The notes beneath the pieces were generated by a model. It had not been told where the DNA came from. It worked only from the letters and a program-made list of their open reading frames with translations, and made no database searches. 64,000 nt of DNA from UBA5614 sp963667535 (GTDB lineage Bacteria > Cloacimonadota > Cloacimonadia > Cloacimonadales > Cloacimonadaceae), in the NCBI GenBank assembly GCA_963667535.2, contig CAXXDU010000002.1:2852001-2916000 (forward strand), in the 5' to 3' direction. Positions 54,587 through 63,299 of the stretch are shown here, in pieces; position 1 is the stretch's first letter, and the number at the start of each line of letters is the position of its first letter. Position numbers and translations under genes: made by a program.

Positions 54587-55843
54587 TTATGCCCCGGCAT
54601 AATACTTACGACGCTCTACATCATACTCAACATCATATTTAACCATTGAGTACATCATCTCAAGCAATTTACGACACATTCCCACAATAGTCTTTACCTT
54701 GTTTGAATTGCGTTCGTTCACTTGATACCAATATACTTGTGACAAGATTGGATTATTGCTTATCATTTCGACACATAGTAAGTATAATAGATTTCTTAAG
54801 CGTGGTCTGCCTACTTTAGATATGTGGTATCTGCCCATATAGCGACCTGATTGATAATTGGTCAGATTAAGACCAGACAGCTTGATTAACTCTCTGGCAT
54901 GATTATAATGCCTTATATCTCCTGTCTCTGCCAAAATCAAACCAACCGATAGTTTACTCAACCCAGGGATACTACAAAGTAACCCGCCATATGGAATGCG
55001 ATCTACGCATTCTCGTATCTTACCATCTGTCTCTTTCTTTTGCTCTAATTTTAACCGTATATCAGCACCCAATGAACGCAGTATCTCTCTTGCACTGCCT
55101 GTGCCCTTGGTTATGCCTATGCTGGTACCAGATACCGCATATATGCTTTCTAGCTTGACCGGTCTTAAGCTATGACGACTCTTCTCTTTCATTATGCTAT
55201 AATATTCAGCATAATCAAGTTGTGAGATATCTCCTGGTAAGGGAAAACTTTCCAAGGTATACAGCAATGTCTTGCTGCTTAAACTCGCATGTCGGGTCAG
55301 TTCAGGAAAATACTCTGCATAATACGACTCTACATAATTATACAGCCGGTTCAACTGCTCAGTCAGAGATTGGTAGTATTTAGAAAGATTCCTTAACTCG
55401 GCATATATCCCATCCGGTATTTTGTGGCTGATATTCTTGTTCAGGCGCATTAATGTAACTATTATTTTAGGGTCTTTCTGATCGCTTTTACCTGGTGCAT
55501 TATCTTCTACGTCTTTCATCCGCTTTGTATGCATTGGGTTGATTGTCTTAACCTGATAACCACAATTAGTTAAATAATGTAATAGAGGAGTACCGTATGA
55601 ACCCGTTGGCTCTAAGCCAAAGACTATCCTGTTAAGTTTCCAGACTTGTTTTTGCTTCTCGGCTTCACTTATCAGGTGTTGAAAACCACTTAAATCATTG
55701 TTAATGTAAAATGGCTTCCTATCTCGTGTATTATTGACATCGCTCATGTATACCCATTGCCGATGCTTTCCGATATCAATTCCTACTAACATGCATTCGG
55801 GATTGATGTTATCTGTCCCACCTCTTCCTTTGATATTCTTCAT
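54587..55843 (-). CDS. IS110 family transposase, copy 2
   Basis: 418 aa, intact, with the same DEDD and C-terminal motifs as copy 1 (GIDIGK, LEPTGSYG, SDQKDPK, CSIPGLSKLS). Sequence differences from copy 1 lie only in the N-terminal two thirds. Both copies appear functional. Confidence 0.95.
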   Translation of the reverse strand: MKNIKGRGGTDNINPECMLVGIDIGKHRQWVYMSDVNNTRDRKPFYINNDLSGFQHLISEAEKQKQVWKLNRIVFGLEPTGSYGTPLLHYLTNCGYQVKTINPMHTKRMKDVEDNAPGKSDQKDPKIIVTLMRLNKNISHKIPDGIYAELRNLSKYYQSLTEQLNRLYNYVESYYAEYFPELTRHASLSSKTLLYTLESFPLPGDISQLDYAEYYSIMKEKSRHSLRPVKLESIYAVSGTSIGITKGTGSAREILRSLGADIRLKLEQKKETDGKIRECVDRIPYGGLLCSIPGLSKLSVGLILAETGDIRHYNHARELIKLSGLNLTNYQSGRYMGRYHISKVGRPRLRNLLYLLCVEMISNNPILSQVYWYQVNERNSNKVKTIVGMCRKLLEMMYSMVKYDVEYDVERRKYYAGA

Positions 55844-56181
55844 CCTGACCTCCCAGGTTGCTTTTTTCTATATCAACTTGAAAGGTCGAATAATAAATCC
55901 TCAATTTAGAGGTTTAATATAGCACAACCTAATCACATAATCACTTAATCACATAATCACTTCGAAGCACAATTCGTTTGACTGAAAAAGAAGAGCTAAC
56001 CAAAGAAAAGTTGAACATCGTACTCTATCCCCACAATACAAAATACTGGGATAATACAATACCATCCCTACCGGATTGACCTCAGCGCATAATTCACAAC
56101 TTTGCAGCGAATTGTTCTTGACATAAGAAGTTAGTTGATAAATTAGTTAAAATATAAAAAGTATGTTTTACAGGAGCGTAA

Positions 56182-57129
56182 ATGACCCCTGATGTAGCAC
56201 GTAAAGTACCCAAAGAGAATCTCTTTGACAATATAAATTACAATATTGAGACAGGAAATATCCTGCTGCAATTGGTTAAACAGTATTACAAAAACCCCAG
56301 TGGTCAGCTATACTACGGAGACTCAGTTGAATGGCTAAAATCCATACCGAATGATTCTATTGATTTAGTTTTTGCTGACCCTCCCTATAATATTAAAAAA
56401 GCCAAATGGGATATGTTCCAAAATAATAAGGTTTATATCGAATGGTGCATGGAGTGGATTACAGAAGTGCACCGAATATTGAAACCAACCGGAACCTTTT
56501 ATATCTGCGGTTTCTCTGAGATAGTAGCTGAATTAGTGTATCCCTGCATGAAGCACTTCGATGGTATAAAGTGGCTGATTTGGCATTATAAAAACAAAGC
56601 TAATTTGGGTAATGATTGGGGGCGTAGTCACGAGAGTATTCTCCACTTTAGAAAAGGGGAAGAACATACATTTAATATGGATGCTGTTCGCACTCCCTAT
56701 CATAATCATACCTTAAAATATCCTGAACACCCACAAGCAGAGACAAGTCAATACTCCAATAATGGCAAACAGCACGAATGGACACCACATCCAGATGGTT
56801 CAAAAGCCAAAGATGTGATAGAAATACCCACAACCTGTAATGGAATGCACGAAAAGACACCTCACCCCACACAAAAACCGGAAGAACTATTGAGAAAGTT
56901 GATATTAGCTTCTTCTAATCCTGGTGATATTGTCTTAGACCCCTTTGTGGGTTCTGGCACTGCAGCCGTCTGTGCAGAACAACTCAAACGTAAATGGTTG
57001 GGTTGTGATTCCAATGAAGAATACCTGAGTTGGGCAGTTAAAAGGCTTGAGCAAATTGAAGATAAATCCGTAGAATACTGGGTTGAATTAGATAGAAAGA
57101 ATCTGAAAAGAAGGATGTCGATTAGATGA
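56182..57129 (+). CDS. DNA adenine/cytosine-N4 methyltransferase (beta-type order)
   Basis: The 315-aa enzyme would methylate an exocyclic amino group of DNA bases using AdoMet. Catalytic motif IV is FADPPYNIKKAKW near 75-87. The AdoMet motif I, DPFVGSGTAAVCAEQLKRKWLGCD, comes later near 253-276, which is the beta-class order. HPTQKPEELLRKLI precedes it as motif X. CAGGAG lies 9 bp before ATG 56182. No restriction enzyme is beside it, so it is an orphan or part of the operon that follows. Confidence 0.93.
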   Translation: MTPDVARKVPKENLFDNINYNIETGNILLQLVKQYYKNPSGQLYYGDSVEWLKSIPNDSIDLVFADPPYNIKKAKWDMFQNNKVYIEWCMEWITEVHRILKPTGTFYICGFSEIVAELVYPCMKHFDGIKWLIWHYKNKANLGNDWGRSHESILHFRKGEEHTFNMDAVRTPYHNHTLKYPEHPQAETSQYSNNGKQHEWTPHPDGSKAKDVIEIPTTCNGMHEKTPHPTQKPEELLRKLILASSNPGDIVLDPFVGSGTAAVCAEQLKRKWLGCDSNEEYLSWAVKRLEQIEDKSVEYWVELDRKNLKRRMSIR

Positions 57130-57156
57130 AGATAGGGCAGTTAAGAGATTTAGCAA

Positions 57157-57612
57157 TTGATACAAACTAGGTATGCAAAAAATAAACAAATAATTGTATC
57201 CATATTAGCATTAATGATTGGATGTTTAATTTATTTGTCCTTTCGAATTGATACACTAAGACTATTCTCATGGATTGATGCTCTAAAATTGAATCCAATA
57301 GAACTTGCTATAAGATATAGAACCCTTCCATATGCGGATAAGTTACCTCATTGGATATTATTTTCATTACCTAATGGGTTATGGCTTTTTTCATACGCAT
57401 CTTTAATTCTGTATATCTGGGATAATCAGTTATCTAGATTGAATATCCTCTGGTTTACTCTAATTCCGATTATAGCATTGTTGTCTGAGTTCGGGCAATT
57501 ACTAAAATTAGTTCCAGGAACTTTTGACGTTATTGACATATTCTTTTATCTATTTGGTCTTATAATTCCTTTCATCATATTTAACCCTAAGATTCACCTA
57601 AGAGGAGATTAA
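57157..57612 (+). CDS. VanZ-like membrane protein
   Basis: The 151-aa protein has about four membrane segments. SLPNGLWLFSYASLILYIWD and LLSEFGQLLKLVPGTFDVIDIFFYLFGLIIP resemble the conserved E-x2-Q...P-G-x-FD-x2-D block of VanZ-like proteins. The start is TTG 57157, 27 bp after the methyltransferase; the next gene begins immediately after its stop. Role unknown. Confidence 0.65.
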   Translation: MIQTRYAKNKQIIVSILALMIGCLIYLSFRIDTLRLFSWIDALKLNPIELAIRYRTLPYADKLPHWILFSLPNGLWLFSYASLILYIWDNQLSRLNILWFTLIPIIALLSEFGQLLKLVPGTFDVIDIFFYLFGLIIPFIIFNPKIHLRGD

Positions 57613-58248
57613 ATGCACACCTTAATAAAACATATTGTATCTTTTGTACTATTAGCGTTATTTATAATATTCGCCTTCGGTAGTTTTGACAAAAATTCTG
57701 AAGACGAGGATATGATGATTTATCCCAAAGATTATCCACATTTTGGCTTACTTAATGATAGTTTACACAATAAGAGTGAATTTAAAGCCTCTAAAGAAAA
57801 TACAAACAAGCAAACTATTAATGATAAAAAAATAGTAAGAGTTAAAACTAAAGTAAAAAATAGTGATGATAGTAAAAACTCAGAACCTCCATATCTTGGA
57901 CATTTTTCAGGAAGAGAATCACGCTATTTTTCTCCAAAATATAATTCATATAGTGAAAGCTCCGAATTAATAGTTCACATTTCTCCTGAAGAAATACACG
58001 TCAAGCAACGTGCTGATGACGGTAGTTATTTAGATTATAAAGGACGTTATTCCGTCACAATATCTGATAATGGGAACACTTTTCATATTCAAGGAACATT
58101 ACATCCTACCACACACAAATTTGGCATGTATACAAAACAAGATTCATATGGTGATTATTTTGCAGATTTTTATTATAGTAAATCTGAATGGGCACTTATA
58201 AAATACGGAGCATATGGAGAGAAAGAATATCTCAGGTTATCATCATGA
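57613..58248 (+). CDS. membrane-anchored protein, paralogue 1 of a tandem pair
   Basis: The 211-aa protein has one N-terminal membrane segment (HIVSFVLLALFIIFAFGSF) and a Lys/Asn-rich linker. The C-terminal domain of about 110 residues begins PPYLGHFSGRESRYFSP and has VKQRADDGSYLDYKGRY and DYFADFYYSKSEWALIKYG. The next-but-one gene shares this plan (FAFGS at the anchor, YxGxFxG, DDGS, FYYHKS). No known family. GAGGAG precedes the ATG. Confidence 0.65.
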   Translation: MHTLIKHIVSFVLLALFIIFAFGSFDKNSEDEDMMIYPKDYPHFGLLNDSLHNKSEFKASKENTNKQTINDKKIVRVKTKVKNSDDSKNSEPPYLGHFSGRESRYFSPKYNSYSESSELIVHISPEEIHVKQRADDGSYLDYKGRYSVTISDNGNTFHIQGTLHPTTHKFGMYTKQDSYGDYFADFYYSKSEWALIKYGAYGEKEYLRLSS

Positions 58249-58325
58249 ATATTGTGTTTTATTTCGTAGGTGTTGCTTTACCGATTGTTTTTTTTAACAG
58301 AAATAAATTATTATTGAGGAGTTAG
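58245..58325 (+). CDS. 26-aa hydrophobic small ORF between the paralogues
   Basis: ATG 58245 overlaps the previous stop as ATGA, and the frame ends TAG 58325 just before the next start. It encodes MNIVFYFVGVALPIVFFNRN and a few basic residues, a single predicted membrane helix with a basic tail. The double overlap suggests coupled translation. No relative is known to me; it may be chance. Confidence 0.35.
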   Translation: MNIVFYFVGVALPIVFFNRNKLLLRS

Positions 58326-58327
58326 TG

Positions 58328-58906
58328 ATGAAAAATATTAGACAACATTGTTTATCCCTTATTTTGATTTCAATATTCATGATTTTTGCATTTGGCAGTT
58401 TGAATGATAATGAAAAACCGGAAACGGAACAAAACGTTGACAAAGATACGATTAGCACTAAACAACCCATAGCTAATAAAAGATCTTCACATAAAAATAG
58501 TAACATTACCAAAACAAGTGATCAAAATGAACCTTCTTTACAACCCTATTATGGATATTTCACTGGTACTACACCTGGTTATACTTGGCATATAGGTGCA
58601 GTAGAATCATATATAGGCTCGCAATCCTGGAAGGTAACAATAGATAAGAACACAATGAGAGTTGTTCAAATTGGCGATGATGGGTCTGGTTCTGCTGTTA
58701 ATGAAGGAAATTATACAGCAACAAAAGAAAGTGAGAATACGTATTATTTATCAGGATATTTACCCTCTATAGGAGGAACATCTAGTAGCGAGTATCACGC
58801 ACATTTTTATTATCATAAATCTGATAGTACTTTGGTTATTTATGCTGACAATACCGAATTTGTATATGGAGAACCTGATACAATACTACATAAGGAGATT
58901 CGATGA
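58328..58906 (+). CDS. membrane-anchored protein, paralogue 2 of a tandem pair
   Basis: ATG 58328 (GAGGAG seven bases upstream) gives 192 aa. One membrane segment (SLILISIFMIFAFGSL) is followed by a polar linker. The domain starting YYGYFTGTTPGYTWH carries VVQIGDDGSGSAVNEGNYTA and YHAHFYYHKSDSTLVIY. It matches paralogue 1 in plan and key words, though overall identity is low. It overlaps the next gene by 4 bp. Confidence 0.65.
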   Translation: MKNIRQHCLSLILISIFMIFAFGSLNDNEKPETEQNVDKDTISTKQPIANKRSSHKNSNITKTSDQNEPSLQPYYGYFTGTTPGYTWHIGAVESYIGSQSWKVTIDKNTMRVVQIGDDGSGSAVNEGNYTATKESENTYYLSGYLPSIGGTSSSEYHAHFYYHKSDSTLVIYADNTEFVYGEPDTILHKEIR

Positions 58907-59694
58907 ATACTGGTATTATTGGCGATATTGCAGGTGTTTATATTCCATTTAATGAAATAAAGTTTGTTGTTTCAGAAAATGACAAGCCTTTAGCTTTTAA
59001 TTACATGAAAGACAATAATTACAACTTTATTCCTATTATTAAGAATAAAAGATTCGTTGGATTCTTCTATTCTGATACCGTAATTGAGGGGTGTGAATTA
59101 GTTAATAATGGATTGAAGAAATATGTGATATCTGAATCCTCAACATTGGGAGATGTGTTAAGGAAATTCAAAAATAAAGATATACAACAATATGTGGTTT
59201 GCAGTGAAGAAGAAGTAGTAGGATTGATATCTTATGCTGATTTAAAAGACAAGAAAGTGCTGTTATATATGTTTAAATTAATAATAGATATTGAGATAAA
59301 TTTGTCATCATATTTTCAAGAAATATTATATGAAGAGTCATCCGACAATATTAAACAAAAATTGCAAGAAATTAGCAAAAAAATGGGAAAACCTATTGAA
59401 AGATATGAGGAAGACAAAGAGAATAATGTATCTCTACATATAATTAATTATTTGGATATTAAACAGTTACTCCACTTTCACAAGAATATAAATCGTATAA
59501 ATGAAAAAGCTAATATAAACAAGCTTAAACCTATTATCCATATTCTAACTGGAGATAATATCAAGAACATAGGAAAATTGAGAAACATTATAGCCCATCC
59601 TAACAAGTTTATATCCCATATAGATGATATGACTGAGAATTTTATTACCTTGATAGATTTGCATAAGAAAATATCAGATTGCTTAAGTAATTAG
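58903..59694 (+). CDS. CBS-domain protein with C-terminal HEPN-like domain
   Basis: Residues 1-115 contain two CBS repeats (NDKPLAFNYMKDNNYNFIPIIKNKRFVGFF and STLGDVLRKFKNKDIQQYVVCSEEEVVGLISYADL), which usually bind adenosine nucleotides. Residues 120-263 are helical and end with GKLRNIIAHPNKFI. RNIIAH is the R-x4-H motif of HEPN nucleases. A nucleotide-gated RNase is a reasonable hypothesis. It is coupled by ATGA overlap to paralogue 2 and closes the operon that starts with the methyltransferase. Confidence 0.75.
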   Translation: MNTGIIGDIAGVYIPFNEIKFVVSENDKPLAFNYMKDNNYNFIPIIKNKRFVGFFYSDTVIEGCELVNNGLKKYVISESSTLGDVLRKFKNKDIQQYVVCSEEEVVGLISYADLKDKKVLLYMFKLIIDIEINLSSYFQEILYEESSDNIKQKLQEISKKMGKPIERYEEDKENNVSLHIINYLDIKQLLHFHKNINRINEKANINKLKPIIHILTGDNIKNIGKLRNIIAHPNKFISHIDDMTENFITLIDLHKKISDCLSN

Positions 59695-59728
59695 GTTTGT
59701 TTCACAATACCCCTTTTACACTTACATC

Positions 59729-59757
59729 TTGACATATAAATAGCATTAGAAAATGTG
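59729..59757 (+). promoter_or_regulatory. candidate promoter of rplM-rpsI
   Basis: TTGACA at 59729-59734 is a perfect -35. A convincing -10 is not seen; AAATGT at 59752 is the best placed. The gene starts at 59793 with AAAGGAG upstream. Confidence 0.3.
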
Positions 59758-59792
59758 GTAAATCTATATAAATATGGACAAAAGGAGTATCC

Positions 59793-60230
59793 ATGAAGAC
59801 CATCACTCCAAGTCCGGGCGATATAAAACGCGCCTGGTACATCGTTGATGCCACAGGTCTTGCCTTGGGTCGCATGTCTTCGCAGATTGCCGCAATTTTA
59901 CGCGGTAAGAACAAACCTTATTATGTGCCGAATATCGACACAGGTGATTATGTGATAATCATCAATGCAGAAAAAGTTCGCGTAACGGGAACTAAGATGC
60001 TCAATAAGGTTTATGCAGAATACAGCGGATATCCGGGCGGACTAAAGGAAACCACTATAGCCGAAGTTATGGCTAAGCACCCTGAGCGTATCATTCAGCA
60101 TGCCATCAAAGGTATGTTGCCAAAGAACACTCTGGGCAAAGACATGTTCAAAAAGCTGAAAGTGTATGCCGGCGAAACGCATCCGCATGAAGCTCAGAAC
60201 CCTGAACCTTTAACATTACAGTATACTTAA
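59793..60230 (+). CDS. rplM: 50S ribosomal protein L13
   Basis: 145 aa, normal length. WYIVDATGLALGRMSSQIAAILRGKNKPYYVPNIDTGDYVIIINA and GMLPKNTLGKDMFKKLKVYAG are L13 hallmarks. rpsI follows 13 bp later, the standard operon. Confidence 0.98.
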   Translation: MKTITPSPGDIKRAWYIVDATGLALGRMSSQIAAILRGKNKPYYVPNIDTGDYVIIINAEKVRVTGTKMLNKVYAEYSGYPGGLKETTIAEVMAKHPERIIQHAIKGMLPKNTLGKDMFKKLKVYAGETHPHEAQNPEPLTLQYT

Positions 60231-60243
60231 GGAGTAAGAAAGT

Positions 60244-60630
60244 ATGCAAAACTTTGATGCAGTTGGCAGAAGAAAGACTGCCGTTGCGAGAGTTCGTTTG
60301 ACCCCGGGAACCGGGAAAAGGATAATCAACAATGTTCCCATGAAAAAGTATCTTCAACGTGAAGTGCTGGAAATGGTAGTGGAACAGCCTTTTCAGGTTG
60401 CCGAGATGAGTGAACGCTTTGATATGCGTGTAAACGTATATGGTGGCGGACTCAGTGGACAAGCCGGAGCTATCCGTTTGGGTATAGCCCGTGCCTTGGT
60501 AGAATTTGATGAAAACCTCAGGCTCGCAATGCGTAAGAACGGTTATATGACTCGTGACTCACGTATGGTTGAGCGGAAAAAATCCGGTCGCCCCAAAGCA
60601 AGAAAACGCTTCCAATTCTCCAAGCGTTAA
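60244..60630 (+). CDS. rpsI: 30S ribosomal protein S9
   Basis: 128 aa. FDAVGRRKTAVARVRLTPG at the start, GGGLSGQAGAIRLGIARAL, and the basic tail KKSGRPKARKRFQFSKR ending in KR are typical of S9. AAGGAG precedes the ATG. Confidence 0.98.
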   Translation: MQNFDAVGRRKTAVARVRLTPGTGKRIINNVPMKKYLQREVLEMVVEQPFQVAEMSERFDMRVNVYGGGLSGQAGAIRLGIARALVEFDENLRLAMRKNGYMTRDSRMVERKKSGRPKARKRFQFSKR

Positions 60631-60698
60631 ACCTATGCAAGACCGGCAGAGGGATTTCCTTTGCCCCTGGGACCAGAAAGAATTTTTTTAGAGATAGT

Positions 60699-60968
60699 GT
60701 GAAATTAATTAGACAAATCATGAGCAGGTTATTTGTTGCAATAGCAGATTGCTTCAGTAAATCAATTGACGCAGCATTGGAATGCTACGCTACTTTTAGC
60801 GATGCAGTACCAGAAAGCTACGCTACTTTGGTTGACGCAGCATTGGAATGCTACGCTACATTACTGACATGGCTGCCACTCATCATGCCTCAGGAGTTGC
60901 AAGGCGGTGTTCCGAATGCGGAACTGGATTGCGTATATCCTTTGGCAGTAGTTAAAACCGTAATCTAA
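60699..60968. repeat. hairpin repeats between rpsI and rpsB
   Basis: The 348-bp gap has CGCAGCATTGGAATGCTACG twice (near 60769 and 60833) and a variant at about 60802. Each forms a 7-bp stem. The same stem is part of the 56-bp tandem repeats at 48.4 kb. An 89-codon frame runs across it but encodes only repeat text (AALECYATL), so it is probably not a gene. Confidence 0.6.
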
Positions 60969-60978
60969 GGAGTAAAAC

Positions 60979-61848
60979 ATGTCCGTTGTTTCAATGAAAC
61001 AGCTATTGGAAGCCGGTGTTCATTTTGGACATCAGACCTTCAAATGGAATCCCAAGATGAAGAAATACATTTTCATCAAGAGAAACGGGATACACATTAT
61101 TGACCTTAAGCAGACCGTTGATGCTATCAACGAAGCTTATCAGTTTTTGAAAGAAGTAGCCGCCAGAAGCGAATATATCCTTTTTGTCGGTACTAAAAAG
61201 CAAGCGCAAGCTGCCATCAAAGAAGCCGCTGAAAAAGCCGGTGTCTTTTATGTTAATAACCGTTGGTACGGGGGTATGTTGACGAATATGCAGACCATTC
61301 GTCAAAGTATCGAAAAGATGAAGTACTACGAACAAATCGTTGCCGATGGAAGCATCAGTAATTACACGAAGCTGGAACAGCTTCGCATGAAACATAAACA
61401 CGACAAGATAGAGAGCGCTTTGGGCGGTATCCGCGATATGGATGCAGTTCCCGGTGCTATCTTTGTAGTGGATACAGACCATGAAAAGATTGCTGTGCAT
61501 GAAGCTAAAGTATTAAACGTACCCATTCTCGGAATGGTGGATACCAATAGCGACCCTGACGTGATTGATTATGTCATTCCTTCCAACGATGATGCCACCC
61601 GTGCAGTCAGTTTGATAGCTGACATCATGGCAAATGCTGTTATCGAAGGCAGAGGCTTATCAACTGAAGGCGCTGATGTAGCAAAAACTGAAGTTGATGA
61701 TGATTTTGACAAGAACGTCGATATCGAAGCCGTACTTGCTGCCGCACCGATAGACAAAGCTATAATTGAAGAAAAAGAACATATCAGCGAAATTAAGGAA
61801 GAAATCGAGCCAAACCAGATTATCGAAGAAGTTCCCGAAGCTGAATAA
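60979..61848 (+). CDS. rpsB: 30S ribosomal protein S2
   Basis: The 289 aa begin MSVVSMKQLLEAGVHFGHQTFKWNPKMKKYIF. RWYGGMLTNMQTI and GMVDTNSDPDVIDYVIPSNDDATRAV confirm S2. It is about 45 residues longer than E. coli S2 because of an acidic C-terminal tail (EEKEHISEIKEEIEPNQIIEE). AAGGAG precedes the ATG. Confidence 0.98.
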   Translation: MSVVSMKQLLEAGVHFGHQTFKWNPKMKKYIFIKRNGIHIIDLKQTVDAINEAYQFLKEVAARSEYILFVGTKKQAQAAIKEAAEKAGVFYVNNRWYGGMLTNMQTIRQSIEKMKYYEQIVADGSISNYTKLEQLRMKHKHDKIESALGGIRDMDAVPGAIFVVDTDHEKIAVHEAKVLNVPILGMVDTNSDPDVIDYVIPSNDDATRAVSLIADIMANAVIEGRGLSTEGADVAKTEVDDDFDKNVDIEAVLAAAPIDKAIIEEKEHISEIKEEIEPNQIIEEVPEAE

Positions 61849-61934
61849 ACCATACAGATTATGAATTATGAGTTATGAATTATGAATTCGTGAAGCATGA
61901 TTCCTGAAAGACCGTTTAAACACAGGAGAATATT

Positions 61935-62531
61935 ATGTCACAGATAACATCAGCAATGGTTAAAGAATTAAGAGAGCGCACCAGTGTGGGCATGATGGAT
62001 TGCAAGAAAGCTTTGGAAGCCGCTAATGGCGACATGGATGCCGCTATCAAATATTTGAGAGAGAAAGGTATCACCAAAGCCGAAGCCAAAGCAACCAGAG
62101 AGACAAGCGAAGGCCTGGTCTATTCTTATATCCATTCCAACAGTAAGCTTGGTGTATTGGTAGAAGTACAATGCGAGACTGATTTCGTTGCTAAAACCGA
62201 CGACTTCATCCAGTTGTGCAAAGACCTTGCCATGCAGATTGCTGCAACCGATCCTTTGGCTATCTCAATCGAAGAAATTGATCCTGCCATCCTTGACAGA
62301 GAAAAAGAGATTGCCACTAATAAGGCTATCAATGACAAGAAACCTGAAAACATCATACCTAAGATTGTTGAAGGTCACCTTGCCAAGTATTGCAAAGACC
62401 ACGCTCTGATGGAACAGGAATTTATCAAAGACCCTACCCGCACTGTTAAGGCAATTATAACAGACGTCATTGCCAAGATGGGCGAAAATATTAAGTTAAC
62501 CCGTTATGCCCGTTTTTCTATCGGCGCTTAA
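61935..62531 (+). CDS. tsf: elongation factor Ts (short form)
   Basis: It recycles EF-Tu by GDP exchange. VKELRERTSVGMMDCKKALEAANGDMDAAIKYLREKG is the N-terminal signature. QCETDFVAKTDDF follows. The 198-aa length is of the short type that lacks one core subdomain, found in many bacteria. The gap from rpsB contains AATTATGAATTATG-type repeats. Confidence 0.97.
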   Translation: MSQITSAMVKELRERTSVGMMDCKKALEAANGDMDAAIKYLREKGITKAEAKATRETSEGLVYSYIHSNSKLGVLVEVQCETDFVAKTDDFIQLCKDLAMQIAATDPLAISIEEIDPAILDREKEIATNKAINDKKPENIIPKIVEGHLAKYCKDHALMEQEFIKDPTRTVKAIITDVIAKMGENIKLTRYARFSIGA

Positions 62532-62550
62532 TTAAAAACCGGAGCTTTAT

Positions 62551-63276
62551 ATGGTGGTTTATCAGCCGGAAAAAATGCATCGGGTCATGCTCAAACTCAG
62601 TGGCGAGATTCTTGCCGGTGAAAAGGGCTTTGGCTTTGATGATGAAGTGATAGACAGGATTACAGATGACATTATCGACCTCAGGAAGATGGGCTATAGC
62701 TTAGCCGTTGTCCTGGGTGGCGGTAATATCTTCAGAGGCGGTTCATGGAAAAACAAGACGTTGAACCGGGTAGTTTTGGATAATATCGGTATGATAGCCA
62801 CTATACAAAATGCTTTATACCTGGCAGAGATTCTCAATAAGAAAAACTATCAGGCAGAAGTGTTTTCCGCGATAAAAGCAGATAGAATTGCCAAGTTTTA
62901 TACTCCTTCCCGAGCCAGAAATACGCTTCAGGAAGGAAAGATATGTTTCCTTTGCGGAGGAACAGGGAATCCCTTTTTTACCACAGATACTGCAGCAGTA
63001 TTACGAGCGATTGAGCTGGAACTGGATGTAGTGCTCAAAGGTACAAATGTGGATGGTCTTTACACAGAAGACCCCAAAAAGAACCCTAATGCAGAGTTTA
63101 TCAGCACAGCCACTTTTCAGGAATGTCTGGAAAGGAAGCTGGGTGTGATGGATATGACTGCTTTTTCTCTGGCACAGGAACACAAGATACCAATAAAAAT
63201 ATTCAATGTCATGACGCGGGGTAGCATCAAAGAAGCAGCTCTGCGTTCTGACATTGGCACCTTTATACATGCTTAA
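62551..63276 (+). CDS. pyrH: uridylate kinase
   Basis: This hexameric UMP kinase feeds pyrimidine synthesis. MLKLSGEILAGEKGFGFD, VVLGGGNIFRGG, the TGNPFFTTDTAAVLRAIELELDVVLKGTNVDG segment and GSIKEA near the end are diagnostic. 241 aa. It lies between tsf and frr, the usual order. Confidence 0.97.
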   Translation: MVVYQPEKMHRVMLKLSGEILAGEKGFGFDDEVIDRITDDIIDLRKMGYSLAVVLGGGNIFRGGSWKNKTLNRVVLDNIGMIATIQNALYLAEILNKKNYQAEVFSAIKADRIAKFYTPSRARNTLQEGKICFLCGGTGNPFFTTDTAAVLRAIELELDVVLKGTNVDGLYTEDPKKNPNAEFISTATFQECLERKLGVMDMTAFSLAQEHKIPIKIFNVMTRGSIKEAALRSDIGTFIHA

Positions 63277-63299
63277 GACAAGCATAAAGAGGAAAAATA

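Larger units (their letters stand above)
54182..55924 (-). mobile_element. IS110-family insertion, copy 2
   Basis: 1743 bp, the same length and orientation as copy 1, at a constant offset of 3796 bp. 54182-54976 is identical to copy 1; the remainder carries many differences, most of them silent or conservative. Right flank is TAATCAC-type repeat. Confidence 0.88.

Noticed and set aside
56182..57129. classical restriction-modification system
   Set aside because: No neighbouring gene shows endonuclease motifs; the following genes encode membrane proteins and a CBS-HEPN protein.
60699..60968. 89-codon protein between rpsI and rpsB
   Set aside because: The frame translates the repeated stems (AALECYATL twice) and has no ribosome site or recognisable domain.
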